DNA of 15,245 nt. Origin: JAJRXG01 sp964640065 (GTDB taxonomy: Bacteria; Bacteroidota; Bacteroidia; Chitinophagales; Saprospiraceae). Positions 6,699 to 14,470 of this stretch are shown here, piece by piece. The notes beneath the pieces were generated by a model. That model saw nothing but the letters and a program-made list of their open reading frames with translations. It was not told the DNA's origin and made no database searches. The stretch's first letter is position 1, and each line of letters begins with the position of its first letter. The DNA lies in NCBI GenBank assembly GCA_964640065.1, contig CAZXIE010000089.1:1-15245 (forward strand), read 5' to 3'. The translations under genes and the position numbers were made by a program.

Positions 6699-9413
6699 AT
6701 GAGATATACATTGATTCGCTTCACTTTGTGCCTGTTTCTATTTGCCATCGGACATACGCAGGCTATAGGACAAGATGGCGAGAGACTGAGATCCAGTACG
6801 TATGACAACCTTTCTTTAGAACAGGTAATTACCTCGCTAGAGACACTCTACGATGTGGATATATACTACAAGGCTTCTGCAGAACTTGGAAGACAAGTCA
6901 GTATAGTATTTGAAGATCAGACTGTGGAGCAAGTGCTTGAGGATCTTCTTGGTTCGTCCACCCTGTCATACATATCTTATCGAGATTATGCATATGTGAT
7001 CGCACCAAGATCGGTGATAGATAGATCATATAGTTCGGACTTCTATGCCGCCCTAGAAAGTAGTATCACGGATGAAGGAGAAGATGAAGAGAGGTTGGTC
7101 ATCGGAGATATAGAGAGTCTAGACCCAAGTGGTCTTGCTTCTATAAGAGGGGTAGTGGTAGATGCGCAGACAGGAGAAGCAGTGATCGGCGCTACAGTAC
7201 AGATAGAGGAGCTGAGTAATGGTACTACATCCGATATAGATGGCAGCTACCAACTTGACAATGTACCTGCTGGTCGTCATGAGATTACCATAGGATATAT
7301 CGGTTATACAGATCTCTATCAGATCATAGACCTGAGAAGTACAGGAAACTTCGATGTGAATCTCAATAAATCTGACATACAACTGAGCGAAGTAACGATC
7401 CGAGCTAGAGCTGCCGATGCATCCGTTAATCAGGTGCAGATCGGTGTGGCGACGATGGATATCAAAGAGATCAAAAAGCTTCCTACTTTTTTAGGTGAGG
7501 TAGATGTGATCAAGAGCTTTCTCCTGCAACCAGGTGTAAGTACAGTTGGTGAGGGCGCATCTGGATTTAATGTCCGTGGAGGTAATGTGGATCAAAATCT
7601 CATTCTTCAAGACGAAACCATACTCTTTAATTCTTCGCATGCTCTTGGTTTTTTCTCTACATTCAACTCTGACCTGATCAGGAAGGTTGATTTGTATAAA
7701 GCTAATGTGCCTGCTCAATTTGGGGGGCGACTTGTATCAGTCTTAGATGTGGAGATGAGGGATGGAGACTTTGAAAGATTTCGACTTAAAGCAGGTATTG
7801 GACCGATATCGAGTAAGATAGCAGCAGAAGGGCCCATCATAAAAGACAAGGTCGCTTTTGTAGGTGGATTTAGATCGTCTTATACTGACTGGTTACTTGG
7901 ACAGATCTCCAATGTAGAAGTACAACGAAGTTCATCCTTCTTCTATGATGGCAACCTAAGGATCACCGCCAAGCCTTCTGATAATCACACTTTCATATTC
8001 TCTGGATATATCACTGAAGATGATTTTTCATTCAACGAAGAGTTTGGATTTGATTATGGTACAAGATCTGGAGAGTTAACATACCGAGCTCTGCTGAGTG
8101 ACAAGATGATCAATACCTTCTCAGCGGTTGCAAGTAGTTATGAATCAAGTCAGTTGGATCTTGATGGATTTGATGGAGCACAGATAGATAATAATGTAGC
8201 TTATATAAAGCTGAAGAATAACTTTAAAGTCGTACCTCAAGAAGGTATAGAGCTCAACCTCGGTGTATCTACTATACAATATACGGTAGACCCTGGGATT
8301 AGAACTCCGGTGGGAGAAACCTCTGTGATACGACCTATCACCATCGAAGAAGAGAAAGGTAGAGAGAGTGCAGTGTATGCTGATATATCTTATGCACTGT
8401 CAGACGCCCTACAAGTGACAGGTGGAGCTAGATTTTCTCTTTATCAGTTTCTAGGACCGCATGATGAGTTCCAGTATGAGGATCCGCTCAATCCTACTAA
8501 TCAGAACATCGGAGAGGTTATCCGAAAGACGGGTACAGTAGCTTCGTTCAGTAATATAGAGCCAAGAGTCTCTCTAAGATATAGTCTCGGCAATAGCTCA
8601 AGTGTAAAAGCTGGATATAGTAGGACGGCACAGTATATCAATCAGATCTTTAATACGGACAGTCCTACACCTTCGAGCCAGTGGCAGCTATCCACCAGAT
8701 ATATAACACCACCTACTTCTCAGAATGTCTCCATCGGTTACTTCAAAAACTTTAGTGATAATACCTGGGAGACAAGTTTAGAGTTCTATGGTCGTCAGAT
8801 CGATGACTTGTTTGACTATATCGATTTTGCAACATTACTGATCAATGATCATCTAGAAACTGACCTCTTAGTAGGTGAGGGTAGAGCATTCGGTGCAGAG
8901 CTCAGTGTCAAGAAAAATGTTGGAGCTCTAACGGGTTGGTTAGCTTATACATACTCTAGATCAGAAAGGAGAGTAGATGGTATCAATGACGGCGAGTGGT
9001 ACCTCAGTAATTTTGATAAGACTCACGATGCTTCGCTCATTCTAAATTATAATCCTAACCAACGTAATACATTCTCTATGAATGTAACGTATAGCACCGG
9101 ACGACCGACGACGCCACCACTTGGTAATATCATCACACCTGATAATATAATCATACCACTCTTCTCAGATCGTAACTCTAGTAGGATCCCGGATTTTTTC
9201 AGAGTGGACCTATCCTATACGATTGGGCAGAGTTATAAAAAGGAAAAAGCCTTTAGGACGAGCTGGACCTTCTCAGTATTTAATGTACTAGGAAGAAGAA
9301 ATCCGTTCACAGTCTTCTTTACGCGAGCGCCTTTCGAAAGAGTACAAGCTAATCGTCTTGCCATCATAGGAGCAGCCTTCCCATCACTTACCGTAAATAT
9401 TGAGTTGCAGTAA
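6699..9413 (+). CDS. TonB-dependent outer-membrane receptor (STN + CarboxypepD_reg-like)
   Basis: A 904-aa outer-membrane receptor that would import an unknown ligand using TonB energy. In order: a signal peptide (about residues 1-25, ending QAIGQ); an STN domain (about 38-104, LSLEQVITSLE through YVIAPR); an acidic linker (123-142); a carboxypeptidase-regulatory-like Ig fold (147-224, IRGVVVDAQTGEAVIGATV); a plug domain (about 232-352, with GFNVRGGNVDQN and DLIRKVDLYKANVPAQFGGR); and a beta-barrel to the end. The STN domain is typical of receptors that signal to a FecR-type anti-sigma factor, but no FecR or ECF sigma gene is in the window. The stop overlaps the next start by 1 nt (TAATG), so translation is coupled to a DUF4249-type lipoprotein. 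That pairing is common in Bacteroidota and argues for a receptor-lipoprotein complex. The C-terminus (IELQ) lacks the usual final aromatic residue. Confidence 0.93.
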   Translation: MRYTLIRFTLCLFLFAIGHTQAIGQDGERLRSSTYDNLSLEQVITSLETLYDVDIYYKASAELGRQVSIVFEDQTVEQVLEDLLGSSTLSYISYRDYAYVIAPRSVIDRSYSSDFYAALESSITDEGEDEERLVIGDIESLDPSGLASIRGVVVDAQTGEAVIGATVQIEELSNGTTSDIDGSYQLDNVPAGRHEITIGYIGYTDLYQIIDLRSTGNFDVNLNKSDIQLSEVTIRARAADASVNQVQIGVATMDIKEIKKLPTFLGEVDVIKSFLLQPGVSTVGEGASGFNVRGGNVDQNLILQDETILFNSSHALGFFSTFNSDLIRKVDLYKANVPAQFGGRLVSVLDVEMRDGDFERFRLKAGIGPISSKIAAEGPIIKDKVAFVGGFRSSYTDWLLGQISNVEVQRSSSFFYDGNLRITAKPSDNHTFIFSGYITEDDFSFNEEFGFDYGTRSGELTYRALLSDKMINTFSAVASSYESSQLDLDGFDGAQIDNNVAYIKLKNNFKVVPQEGIELNLGVSTIQYTVDPGIRTPVGETSVIRPITIEEEKGRESAVYADISYALSDALQVTGGARFSLYQFLGPHDEFQYEDPLNPTNQNIGEVIRKTGTVASFSNIEPRVSLRYSLGNSSSVKAGYSRTAQYINQIFNTDSPTPSSQWQLSTRYITPPTSQNVSIGYFKNFSDNTWETSLEFYGRQIDDLFDYIDFATLLINDHLETDLLVGEGRAFGAELSVKKNVGALTGWLAYTYSRSERRVDGINDGEWYLSNFDKTHDASLILNYNPNQRNTFSMNVTYSTGRPTTPPLGNIITPDNIIIPLFSDRNSSRIPDFFRVDLSYTIGQSYKKEKAFRTSWTFSVFNVLGRRNPFTVFFTRAPFERVQANRLAIIGAAFPSLTVNIELQ

Positions 9414-10510
9414 TGAATTCTAATTGGTCACATATTATATTCATTTTTAGTGGACTACTTTGCCTGTCGTGCTTAGACCCAATTGAATTTGATGTGCCCA
9501 ATGATTTTACTGACTCTTTGGTTGTACAAGGGAGAATTATAAAGAGTGATCCTTCATTTATAGAAGTTTCCATACAGAACCTCTTTGACTTCTCTGCAGA
9601 ATCCAGACAACCAATTGGAGTGGACAGAGTAGTTATCCAAGATGATCTTGGCCAGAGTCTGGAGATCAGACCTAGTACGCCGGGAACCTATTTTCAAGAA
9701 CTGAATGCTACTTCTATATTATCTCCTGAAGTAGGAAGGTCATATAAGATTATTATAAATAGAACAAATGGAGATGTAATAGAATCTGATTTAGAAAACC
9801 TTCCTGCGACTCAGGTCCCGCGGAATCTAAATCTCTCAACAGTAGAACAATTTTCTTTGGACAATGTCACTGGGGATCTTCGTTCAGATGAATTTATAGC
9901 GTTATCCGTGGATACAGAAGCTGATATAGAAAATGATCAAGGGCTTCTCTGGGAAGTCAGAAGTAGGTTTAGGATTACAGATTCGGGTTTAGCAGATGGT
10001 AGAATAAGAGTTTGCTATTTGAATAGAAAAACGAATGTTAGTGATATCCATGTGTTAGACCCCGATCAGTTTTCTAGCGGCGTACTGAACGATGTTGAGT
10101 TGTTAACTATACCTATTAACTCTTTTTTATTCGAAGGATATTACTTTCAAGTAAACCAGTTTGCTCTTACGCCGACAGCTTTTGCTTATTGGAATGGAGT
10201 CGATATACTTTCCGAAAGAGAAGGTCAGCCCTTTGATGTGCCCGTGGGAGAAGTGGTATCTAATCTGAATAATACTACAAATCCAGAGAGGGAAGTATTT
10301 GGATATTTTTTTGCTGCTGAACAACAAACCATTTACAAATTAGTCGAAGAAGAGTTTTTTGAAGGGATGATTTTGCCACATTGCCCGGCTGCGCGTGAGG
10401 AATGTCAGATAGAGGAGGTTGCAGTACCAACTGGCTGTAGATGTGGTTTATGTTGTGATTGTCGAGATGACCCTGGATCTTCAGAGATAAGACCAGACTT
10501 TTTTTTATAA
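9413..10510 (+). CDS. DUF4249-type lipoprotein, paralog 1
   Basis: A 365-aa lipoprotein of the DUF4249 type, a family of unknown function usually encoded next to TonB-dependent receptors. The signal ends with Cys20 as the likely lipidated residue, directly before LDPIEF. The N-terminal half is beta-rich (LVVQGRI, DPSFIEVSI, LFDFSAESRQP). A conserved block around WNGVDILSEREG follows. The C-terminus has seven cysteines (324, 331, 342, 344, 347, 348, 350; pattern CxCxxCCxC) and then RPDFF. An eighth shared Cys lies in RVCYLNR. The start overlaps the receptor stop by 1 nt. The gene ends DFFL through an 8-T run, whereas paralogs 2 and 3 end FFED and FWED. A terminator-like hairpin occupies its last codons. 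The role is probably receptor accessory, similar in position to SusD, but it is not SusD by sequence. Confidence 0.85.
   Translation: MNSNWSHIIFIFSGLLCLSCLDPIEFDVPNDFTDSLVVQGRIIKSDPSFIEVSIQNLFDFSAESRQPIGVDRVVIQDDLGQSLEIRPSTPGTYFQELNATSILSPEVGRSYKIIINRTNGDVIESDLENLPATQVPRNLNLSTVEQFSLDNVTGDLRSDEFIALSVDTEADIENDQGLLWEVRSRFRITDSGLADGRIRVCYLNRKTNVSDIHVLDPDQFSSGVLNDVELLTIPINSFLFEGYYFQVNQFALTPTAFAYWNGVDILSEREGQPFDVPVGEVVSNLNNTTNPEREVFGYFFAAEQQTIYKLVEEEFFEGMILPHCPAAREECQIEEVAVPTGCRCGLCCDCRDDPGSSEIRPDFFL
10473..10506 (+). terminator. Terminator-like hairpin inside the end of lipoprotein paralog 1
   Basis: CTGG (10473-10476) and TCTT (10478-10481) pair with AAGA (10489-10492) and CCAG (10493-10496), with one bulged A and a 7-nt loop. 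AC and then eight T residues (10499-10506) follow. The structure lies within the last 12 codons and runs up to the stop. It could cause partial termination between paralogs 1 and 2. Ribosomes reading to the stop codon would compete with its folding. Confidence 0.5.
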
Positions 10511-10566
10511 AGAATCAAAAGATTGACTTGATTAGAATAGTTGAGTAGTGAATAGATAAGTAATCG

Positions 10567-11649
10567 ATGAAGAAAATATTGAAAATAATAGCACTAGCCA
10601 TAGGCCTCTTACTGTATCAGGCTTGCATTGACCCGATTGATTTCGAGGTATCTAATGAGTTTAGTGACTCAGTAGTTATCCAAGGAAGAGTGGTTAGCTC
10701 TGACCCCTCTTTCGTAGAAGTAAATATTTCCAGACTCTTTGACTTTTCACCTGAGTCGCGACAGCCACTAGCGGTGCAAGAAGTAATCATCTTCGATGAT
10801 CAAGGAAATCAGATGGAACTTACAACGAGGACTCCTGGGATCTTTAGACAAGAGCTAGATTCTACTACACCTATACAAGCAGAAGTAGGTCGAGGCTACA
10901 GTATACGTGTCAGAACTTTTGATGGTCGTACGATAGAATCGACTACTGAAATCATGCCTCCTAATCTACCTCCTCGTGATATCGACATCTCCCGCATCAG
11001 TGAGATGGTGATCAATGAGTTTAACCAATTTGAAGCTCAACCTAGAATCAGACTTTCTGTGGACGCTGATATAGATGAAACTCTCAATGCTGGTCTGTAC
11101 TGGGAGGTGCGAAGCATCTTTAGAGTAACCGACTCTGGGATCAATGATATGGTACAGAGGACATGCTTCATAGATCGCATCACAAGCATAGAAGATATAT
11201 ACGTACTTGATCCTGAAGAGTTTTCAGGTGCCCAGATAGATGATTTTGAACTGGTAACCATAGCACTCTCTCCTAACTTCTCTGAGGGATATTACTTCCA
11301 AGTCAAGCAATACTCTCTATCAGAATCAGCCTTTTCGTACTGGAATGGTATAGATATCTTGAGTGAAAGAGAAGGAAGTGTTTTTGACCGTCCAGTAGGA
11401 GAAGTGCCTTCTAATCTTGTAAATGTAGACGATCCATCAAGTCCAGTATTTGGCTTTTTCTTTGCTTCTGAAGAAGAGGTGATTAGAAAAAGAATTCCAG
11501 ACGAGCTTTTCACAGATGTAAGTACTGTCTGCCCTATGGCAGGTGGTTGTACTAATGGCCCAGGAGGAGCTTGTACCTGTGGCGTGTGCTGTGATTGTCG
11601 AGATGAGGATAACTCAACTCAGATACGACCCGACTTTTTTGAAGACTAA
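10567..11649 (+). CDS. DUF4249-type lipoprotein, paralog 2
   Basis: A 360-aa paralog of the preceding lipoprotein. The signal MKKILKIIALAIGLLLYQAC gives Cys20 as the lipid anchor, followed by IDPIDF. Shared blocks are VVIQGRV, DPSFVEV, LFDFSPESRQP, AEVGRGYSIRVRTFDGRT, YWNGIDILSEREGSVFDR, and the C-terminal cysteines at 322, 328, 336, 338, 341, 342 and 344, then RPDFFED. The eighth shared cysteine is in RTCFIDR. It is visibly closer to paralog 3 than to paralog 1. The 56-nt gap before it holds a weak 6-nt inverted repeat (AATCAA and TTGATT, 10513-10533) and no clear promoter, so it probably depends on readthrough from the receptor promoter. It is followed by an 11-nt spacer that is nearly repeated after paralog 3. 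The function is unknown; a surface accessory of the receptor is inferred. Confidence 0.85.
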   Translation: MKKILKIIALAIGLLLYQACIDPIDFEVSNEFSDSVVIQGRVVSSDPSFVEVNISRLFDFSPESRQPLAVQEVIIFDDQGNQMELTTRTPGIFRQELDSTTPIQAEVGRGYSIRVRTFDGRTIESTTEIMPPNLPPRDIDISRISEMVINEFNQFEAQPRIRLSVDADIDETLNAGLYWEVRSIFRVTDSGINDMVQRTCFIDRITSIEDIYVLDPEEFSGAQIDDFELVTIALSPNFSEGYYFQVKQYSLSESAFSYWNGIDILSEREGSVFDRPVGEVPSNLVNVDDPSSPVFGFFFASEEEVIRKRIPDELFTDVSTVCPMAGGCTNGPGGACTCGVCCDCRDEDNSTQIRPDFFED

Positions 11650-11666
11650 AATATGAGAGAGTGAAA
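11641..11666 (+). repeat. Duplicated gene junction, copy 1
   Basis: The end of paralog 2 (GAAGAC, stop), the spacer and the start of paralog 3 match the segment at 12786-12811 at 22 of 26 positions; all four differences are transitions. This marks a tandem duplication boundary and supports both start codon choices. Confidence 0.6.
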
Positions 11667-12794
11667 TTCAGGAAATTATTTGTAGCAGTTTCATTTTCTA
11701 TACTCTTTGTATCATGTGTAGATGAGATCAACTTCGAAGTGCCAAATGATTTTTCTGATTCCATTGTTATACAAGGACGTGTTGTGAAGGGGGAACCATC
11801 TTTTATAGAAGTAGATGTATCAAGGTTATTTGATTTTTCACCAGAATCTCGCCAATCCCTAAGTGTTGATGAAGTTATAATCATGGACGAGGCCGGTAAT
11901 CAGATGGAGTTGACTACTCTAATTCCTGGGTCATATGTTCAAATTTTAGATGAGGCTAGCCCCATACAAGCTGAAGTAGGTAAGAGCTATAGTATAAGAG
12001 TTAGGACCTTTGATGGTAGAACATTTGAGTCTTCACCAGATATGATGATGCCTAATCAAGCTCCCGACAGATTGAATCTATCTATGGTTACTGAGCGTGT
12101 AATTAACAATGCAGGTTCTGAGGAAGAAGAGCCTAGATTACAACTTTCTATAGATACTGATCTGGACGAATCAAACGATGGAGGGCTTTATTGGGATGTT
12201 CAGAGTATCTATCGAGTCACGGACGCCGGATTCATATCCAATGACCCAGCGGATCTGGCATTGTTAGTGTTCCCTGTTATGGGAACTGTTTGCTACTTGA
12301 CGGAAAAAGCCAATACCGAAGACATCTTTGCTTTAGGCATAGAAGACTTATCTACAAGACAATTTCGAGATGTCGAGTTATCTAAGCTTCCGATTACTGC
12401 TCAATTAGTAGAGGGGTATTATTTTGAAGTAAGACAATATTCGTTGAGTAGTGATGCGATTCAATATTGGAATGCCATTGATATTTTGAGTGAAAGGGAA
12501 GGAAGTGTATTTGACAGACCTGTAGGTCAAGTTCCTACTAATCTTACCGGATCTAACCCTTCTGATAATATCTTTGGGTACTTCTTTGCTACAGAAGAAC
12601 AAATTATTAGAACAAGAGTTGATGAATCCTTTTCTGAAGGATTACAGCGCACCTGTTATATAGTTGGTGGTGGAAGTGAGACTATTAATTTGTGTTTTAA
12701 TGCACCTAATGGTACTTGTACTTGCGCCCCTTGTTGTGATTGTCTTGCTTCTGAAAATTCTACGACCGAAAGACCTTCCTTTTGGGAAGATTAA
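11661..12794 (+). CDS. DUF4249-type lipoprotein, paralog 3 (GTG start)
   Basis: A 377-aa third paralog. The start is GTG at 11661, 11 nt after the previous stop. This start is supported because the following gene begins at the same distance within an almost identical junction, where the codon is ATG. The signal MKFRKLFVAVSFSILFVSC gives Cys19 as the lipid anchor, then VDEINFEV. Shared blocks include LFDFSPESRQ, AEVGKSYSIRVRTFDGRT, YWNAIDILSEREGSVFDR, and cysteines at 332, 345, 353, 355, 358, 359 and 361, then RPSFWED. Its one clear difference is an insertion of about 13-15 residues (SNDPADLALLVFPV region) before the shared VCYL cysteine, in what is likely an exposed loop. It is probably part of the same transcript. 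The function is unknown; an alternative or additional receptor partner is inferred. Confidence 0.84.
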   Translation: MKFRKLFVAVSFSILFVSCVDEINFEVPNDFSDSIVIQGRVVKGEPSFIEVDVSRLFDFSPESRQSLSVDEVIIMDEAGNQMELTTLIPGSYVQILDEASPIQAEVGKSYSIRVRTFDGRTFESSPDMMMPNQAPDRLNLSMVTERVINNAGSEEEEPRLQLSIDTDLDESNDGGLYWDVQSIYRVTDAGFISNDPADLALLVFPVMGTVCYLTEKANTEDIFALGIEDLSTRQFRDVELSKLPITAQLVEGYYFEVRQYSLSSDAIQYWNAIDILSEREGSVFDRPVGQVPTNLTGSNPSDNIFGYFFATEEQIIRTRVDESFSEGLQRTCYIVGGGSETINLCFNAPNGTCTCAPCCDCLASENSTTERPSFWED

Positions 12795-12811
12795 AACATA
12801 AGAGAATGAAA
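12786..12811 (+). repeat. Duplicated gene junction, copy 2
   Basis: The end of paralog 3 (GAAGAT, stop), the 11-nt spacer and the ATG of the MG2-like gene form the second copy of the junction at 11641-11666. The similarity stops about three bases after the start codon, where the two genes become unrelated. Confidence 0.6.
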
Positions 12812-14470
12812 AATGTACTGTTAGTTATTAGTGCCTTGTTATTGTTTACCGGATCTATAGCTGGCCAATTGAATAATGATGAAGCCCTCATCCACATCGA
12901 TAAGCCATACTATGTCTCGGGAGAAACAGTCTGGTATCAAATTTATTTCCCTAGTGTATTTGAACCTGTCAAAGGTAACGTACAGGTGATGATCCAAAAC
13001 AATAATGGAAAAGTGATCGATGATATGTTTTGGAGGCTAGAAGAGGCTAGACTAGATGGATACTTTAAGATCCCTTATGATGTAGATTCTGACTTGTATC
13101 ACTTCTCAGTCTACGCCATAGATAATAATACTAGAAAGCCAACCATGATTACCAACTGGGAGGTGCCTATATATAATGATCTCAGCGCACAAGGTATGCA
13201 GCCGATCTATCCGATGAGATCCACCTTCACTTCATCAGATAATATGTTTGATGTTGATGTCTCGTCGAGCAAAACATCACTGAAGAAAGGAGAAAGAGTT
13301 ACTGTCAATATCTCATTGCCAGCAAGTATACGAGGAGATATAGCTTCAGTATCTGTATCAGATGCCTCTTTGATCGGTAGCGCGGCGGGAGCAACAATAC
13401 TCAAATCCAAGATCACTCTATCAGACGATACAAGTCTAGGTATCGATGATCGCACGTTTGTACACGGGATGATAGCAGATGCGGCTACAGATACACCTGC
13501 AAAGATTGGTGTGATAGGTGCCTATAACTCTACTTATAATAAGATGTACTATACCAAGTCTGATGATGATGGTCTATTTACATTACTTTTAAAAGACCAA
13601 ATCGGGAAAGAAAACCTCCAGATATCTGGTGCTCTTTATGACCTCTATGCCGATACTAAAGTCCAGCTTGCCAGTCCGAGTGTGCCTCAAGATGTAAGCC
13701 TTACAGCTGAATACGACGAGGATATCATCAATTATCTCAAAGAAAGTAATAGTCGCAAGAGAATATATCAATACTACAAAGAGGTTGAAACTGAGATCAC
13801 GCAAGAGGAGGCTAAGGGACTAGAATACCTATACGTAAGACCTAATAAGCAAGTGAACGTCAAAGAATATGTCACTTTTGAGAATACAGGCATCTTCTTC
13901 AATGAAGTCTTAGGGCACTTGATCAACTTTAGAACCAAGGATGATAAGGTGACAGCTAGGTTATTTGATCCATCGAGTAAAAGAGGTATCAGTAGTTCTG
14001 CAGAATATTACTTTCCCAGATCTCCAGTATTTATAGTAGATGGTAATATGACTAAAGATGCTGATTTTGTCTATAATCTGAAGTTGACGGATTTACAAGA
14101 AGTAAACATCTATAATGACTGGAGAGATGTTACGAAGCAGTATGGTACTTTTGGAGACTTTGGTTATGTAGTAATTAATACGTCCCAAGCCAACATAGAG
14201 ATTCCTGAAAATGACCAATTAGACATAGTAAGTTTTTCTGGACTAGGAAAAGCGGCTGTATACCCGATAGCTATATCTAAAAGTGAAGAAAGATCGGCGC
14301 CTCATCTACAACCTTCTGTTTACTGGAACCCTGAAGAGAAGTCTAATTCATTCTCCTTTACTAGCTCTGATGATATCGGAGAGTTCTTGATCCAAGTTGT
14401 TGTAAGAGATGAAAATGGTAAGATAGCTGTGGGGTCGACGTCATATATTACCAGCAGAGCGATGAATTAG
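12806..14470 (+). CDS. Secreted MG2-like protein with TonB-plug-like module
   Basis: A 554-aa exported protein. The signal peptide spans about residues 1-20 (ending SIAG). Residues 28-120 resemble an alpha-2-macroglobulin MG2 module, starting with HIDKPYYVSGETVWYQIYF. Residues 155-290 are further beta modules, including a carboxypeptidase-regulatory-like stretch around 219-275 (VHGMIADAATDTPAKIGV). Residues from about 355 to 460 resemble a TonB-receptor plug (FIVDGNM at 409-415, then YGTFGDFGYVVINT at 446-459). No beta-barrel follows. The end (about 500-548, SVYWNPE and DENGKIAVGSTSY) is a beta module common in such Bacteroidota proteins. An in-frame ATG at 12782 was rejected because it overlaps paralog 3 and spoils the signal peptide. 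The 11-nt spacing and duplicated junction support 12806. The stop overlaps the convergent cdd stop by 4 bp. A partner role for the receptor or its lipoproteins is inferred. Confidence 0.78.
   Translation: MKNVLLVISALLLFTGSIAGQLNNDEALIHIDKPYYVSGETVWYQIYFPSVFEPVKGNVQVMIQNNNGKVIDDMFWRLEEARLDGYFKIPYDVDSDLYHFSVYAIDNNTRKPTMITNWEVPIYNDLSAQGMQPIYPMRSTFTSSDNMFDVDVSSSKTSLKKGERVTVNISLPASIRGDIASVSVSDASLIGSAAGATILKSKITLSDDTSLGIDDRTFVHGMIADAATDTPAKIGVIGAYNSTYNKMYYTKSDDDGLFTLLLKDQIGKENLQISGALYDLYADTKVQLASPSVPQDVSLTAEYDEDIINYLKESNSRKRIYQYYKEVETEITQEEAKGLEYLYVRPNKQVNVKEYVTFENTGIFFNEVLGHLINFRTKDDKVTARLFDPSSKRGISSSAEYYFPRSPVFIVDGNMTKDADFVYNLKLTDLQEVNIYNDWRDVTKQYGTFGDFGYVVINTSQANIEIPENDQLDIVSFSGLGKAAVYPIAISKSEERSAPHLQPSVYWNPEEKSNSFSFTSSDDIGEFLIQVVVRDENGKIAVGSTSYITSRAMN

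Noticed and set aside
6358..6711. 117-codon open frame on the minus strand upstream of the receptor
   Set aside because: It overlaps the TfoX-domain gene and the receptor start in antisense and shows no recognisable domain or signal.
9413..10510. Possible foreign origin of paralog 1 from low GC content
   Set aside because: Hand counts of a few 60-base stretches varied from about 33 to 50 percent within the same gene, so no consistent shift could be claimed.
11653..11664. Four-codon ATG-AGA-GAG-TGA frame overlapping the GTG start of paralog 3
   Set aside because: The equivalent junction at 12798 has ATA instead of ATG, so the mini-frame is not conserved between the two copies.
9413..12794. 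SusD-like identity for the three lipoproteins
   Set aside because: They share the position of SusD next to a receptor, but the sequences are beta-rich with the DUF4249-type pattern and lack the helical repeats expected of SusD.
12782..12805. Earlier in-frame start for the MG2-like protein
   Set aside because: It would overlap the end of paralog 3 and place charged residues before the signal peptide; the duplicated junction supports 12806.
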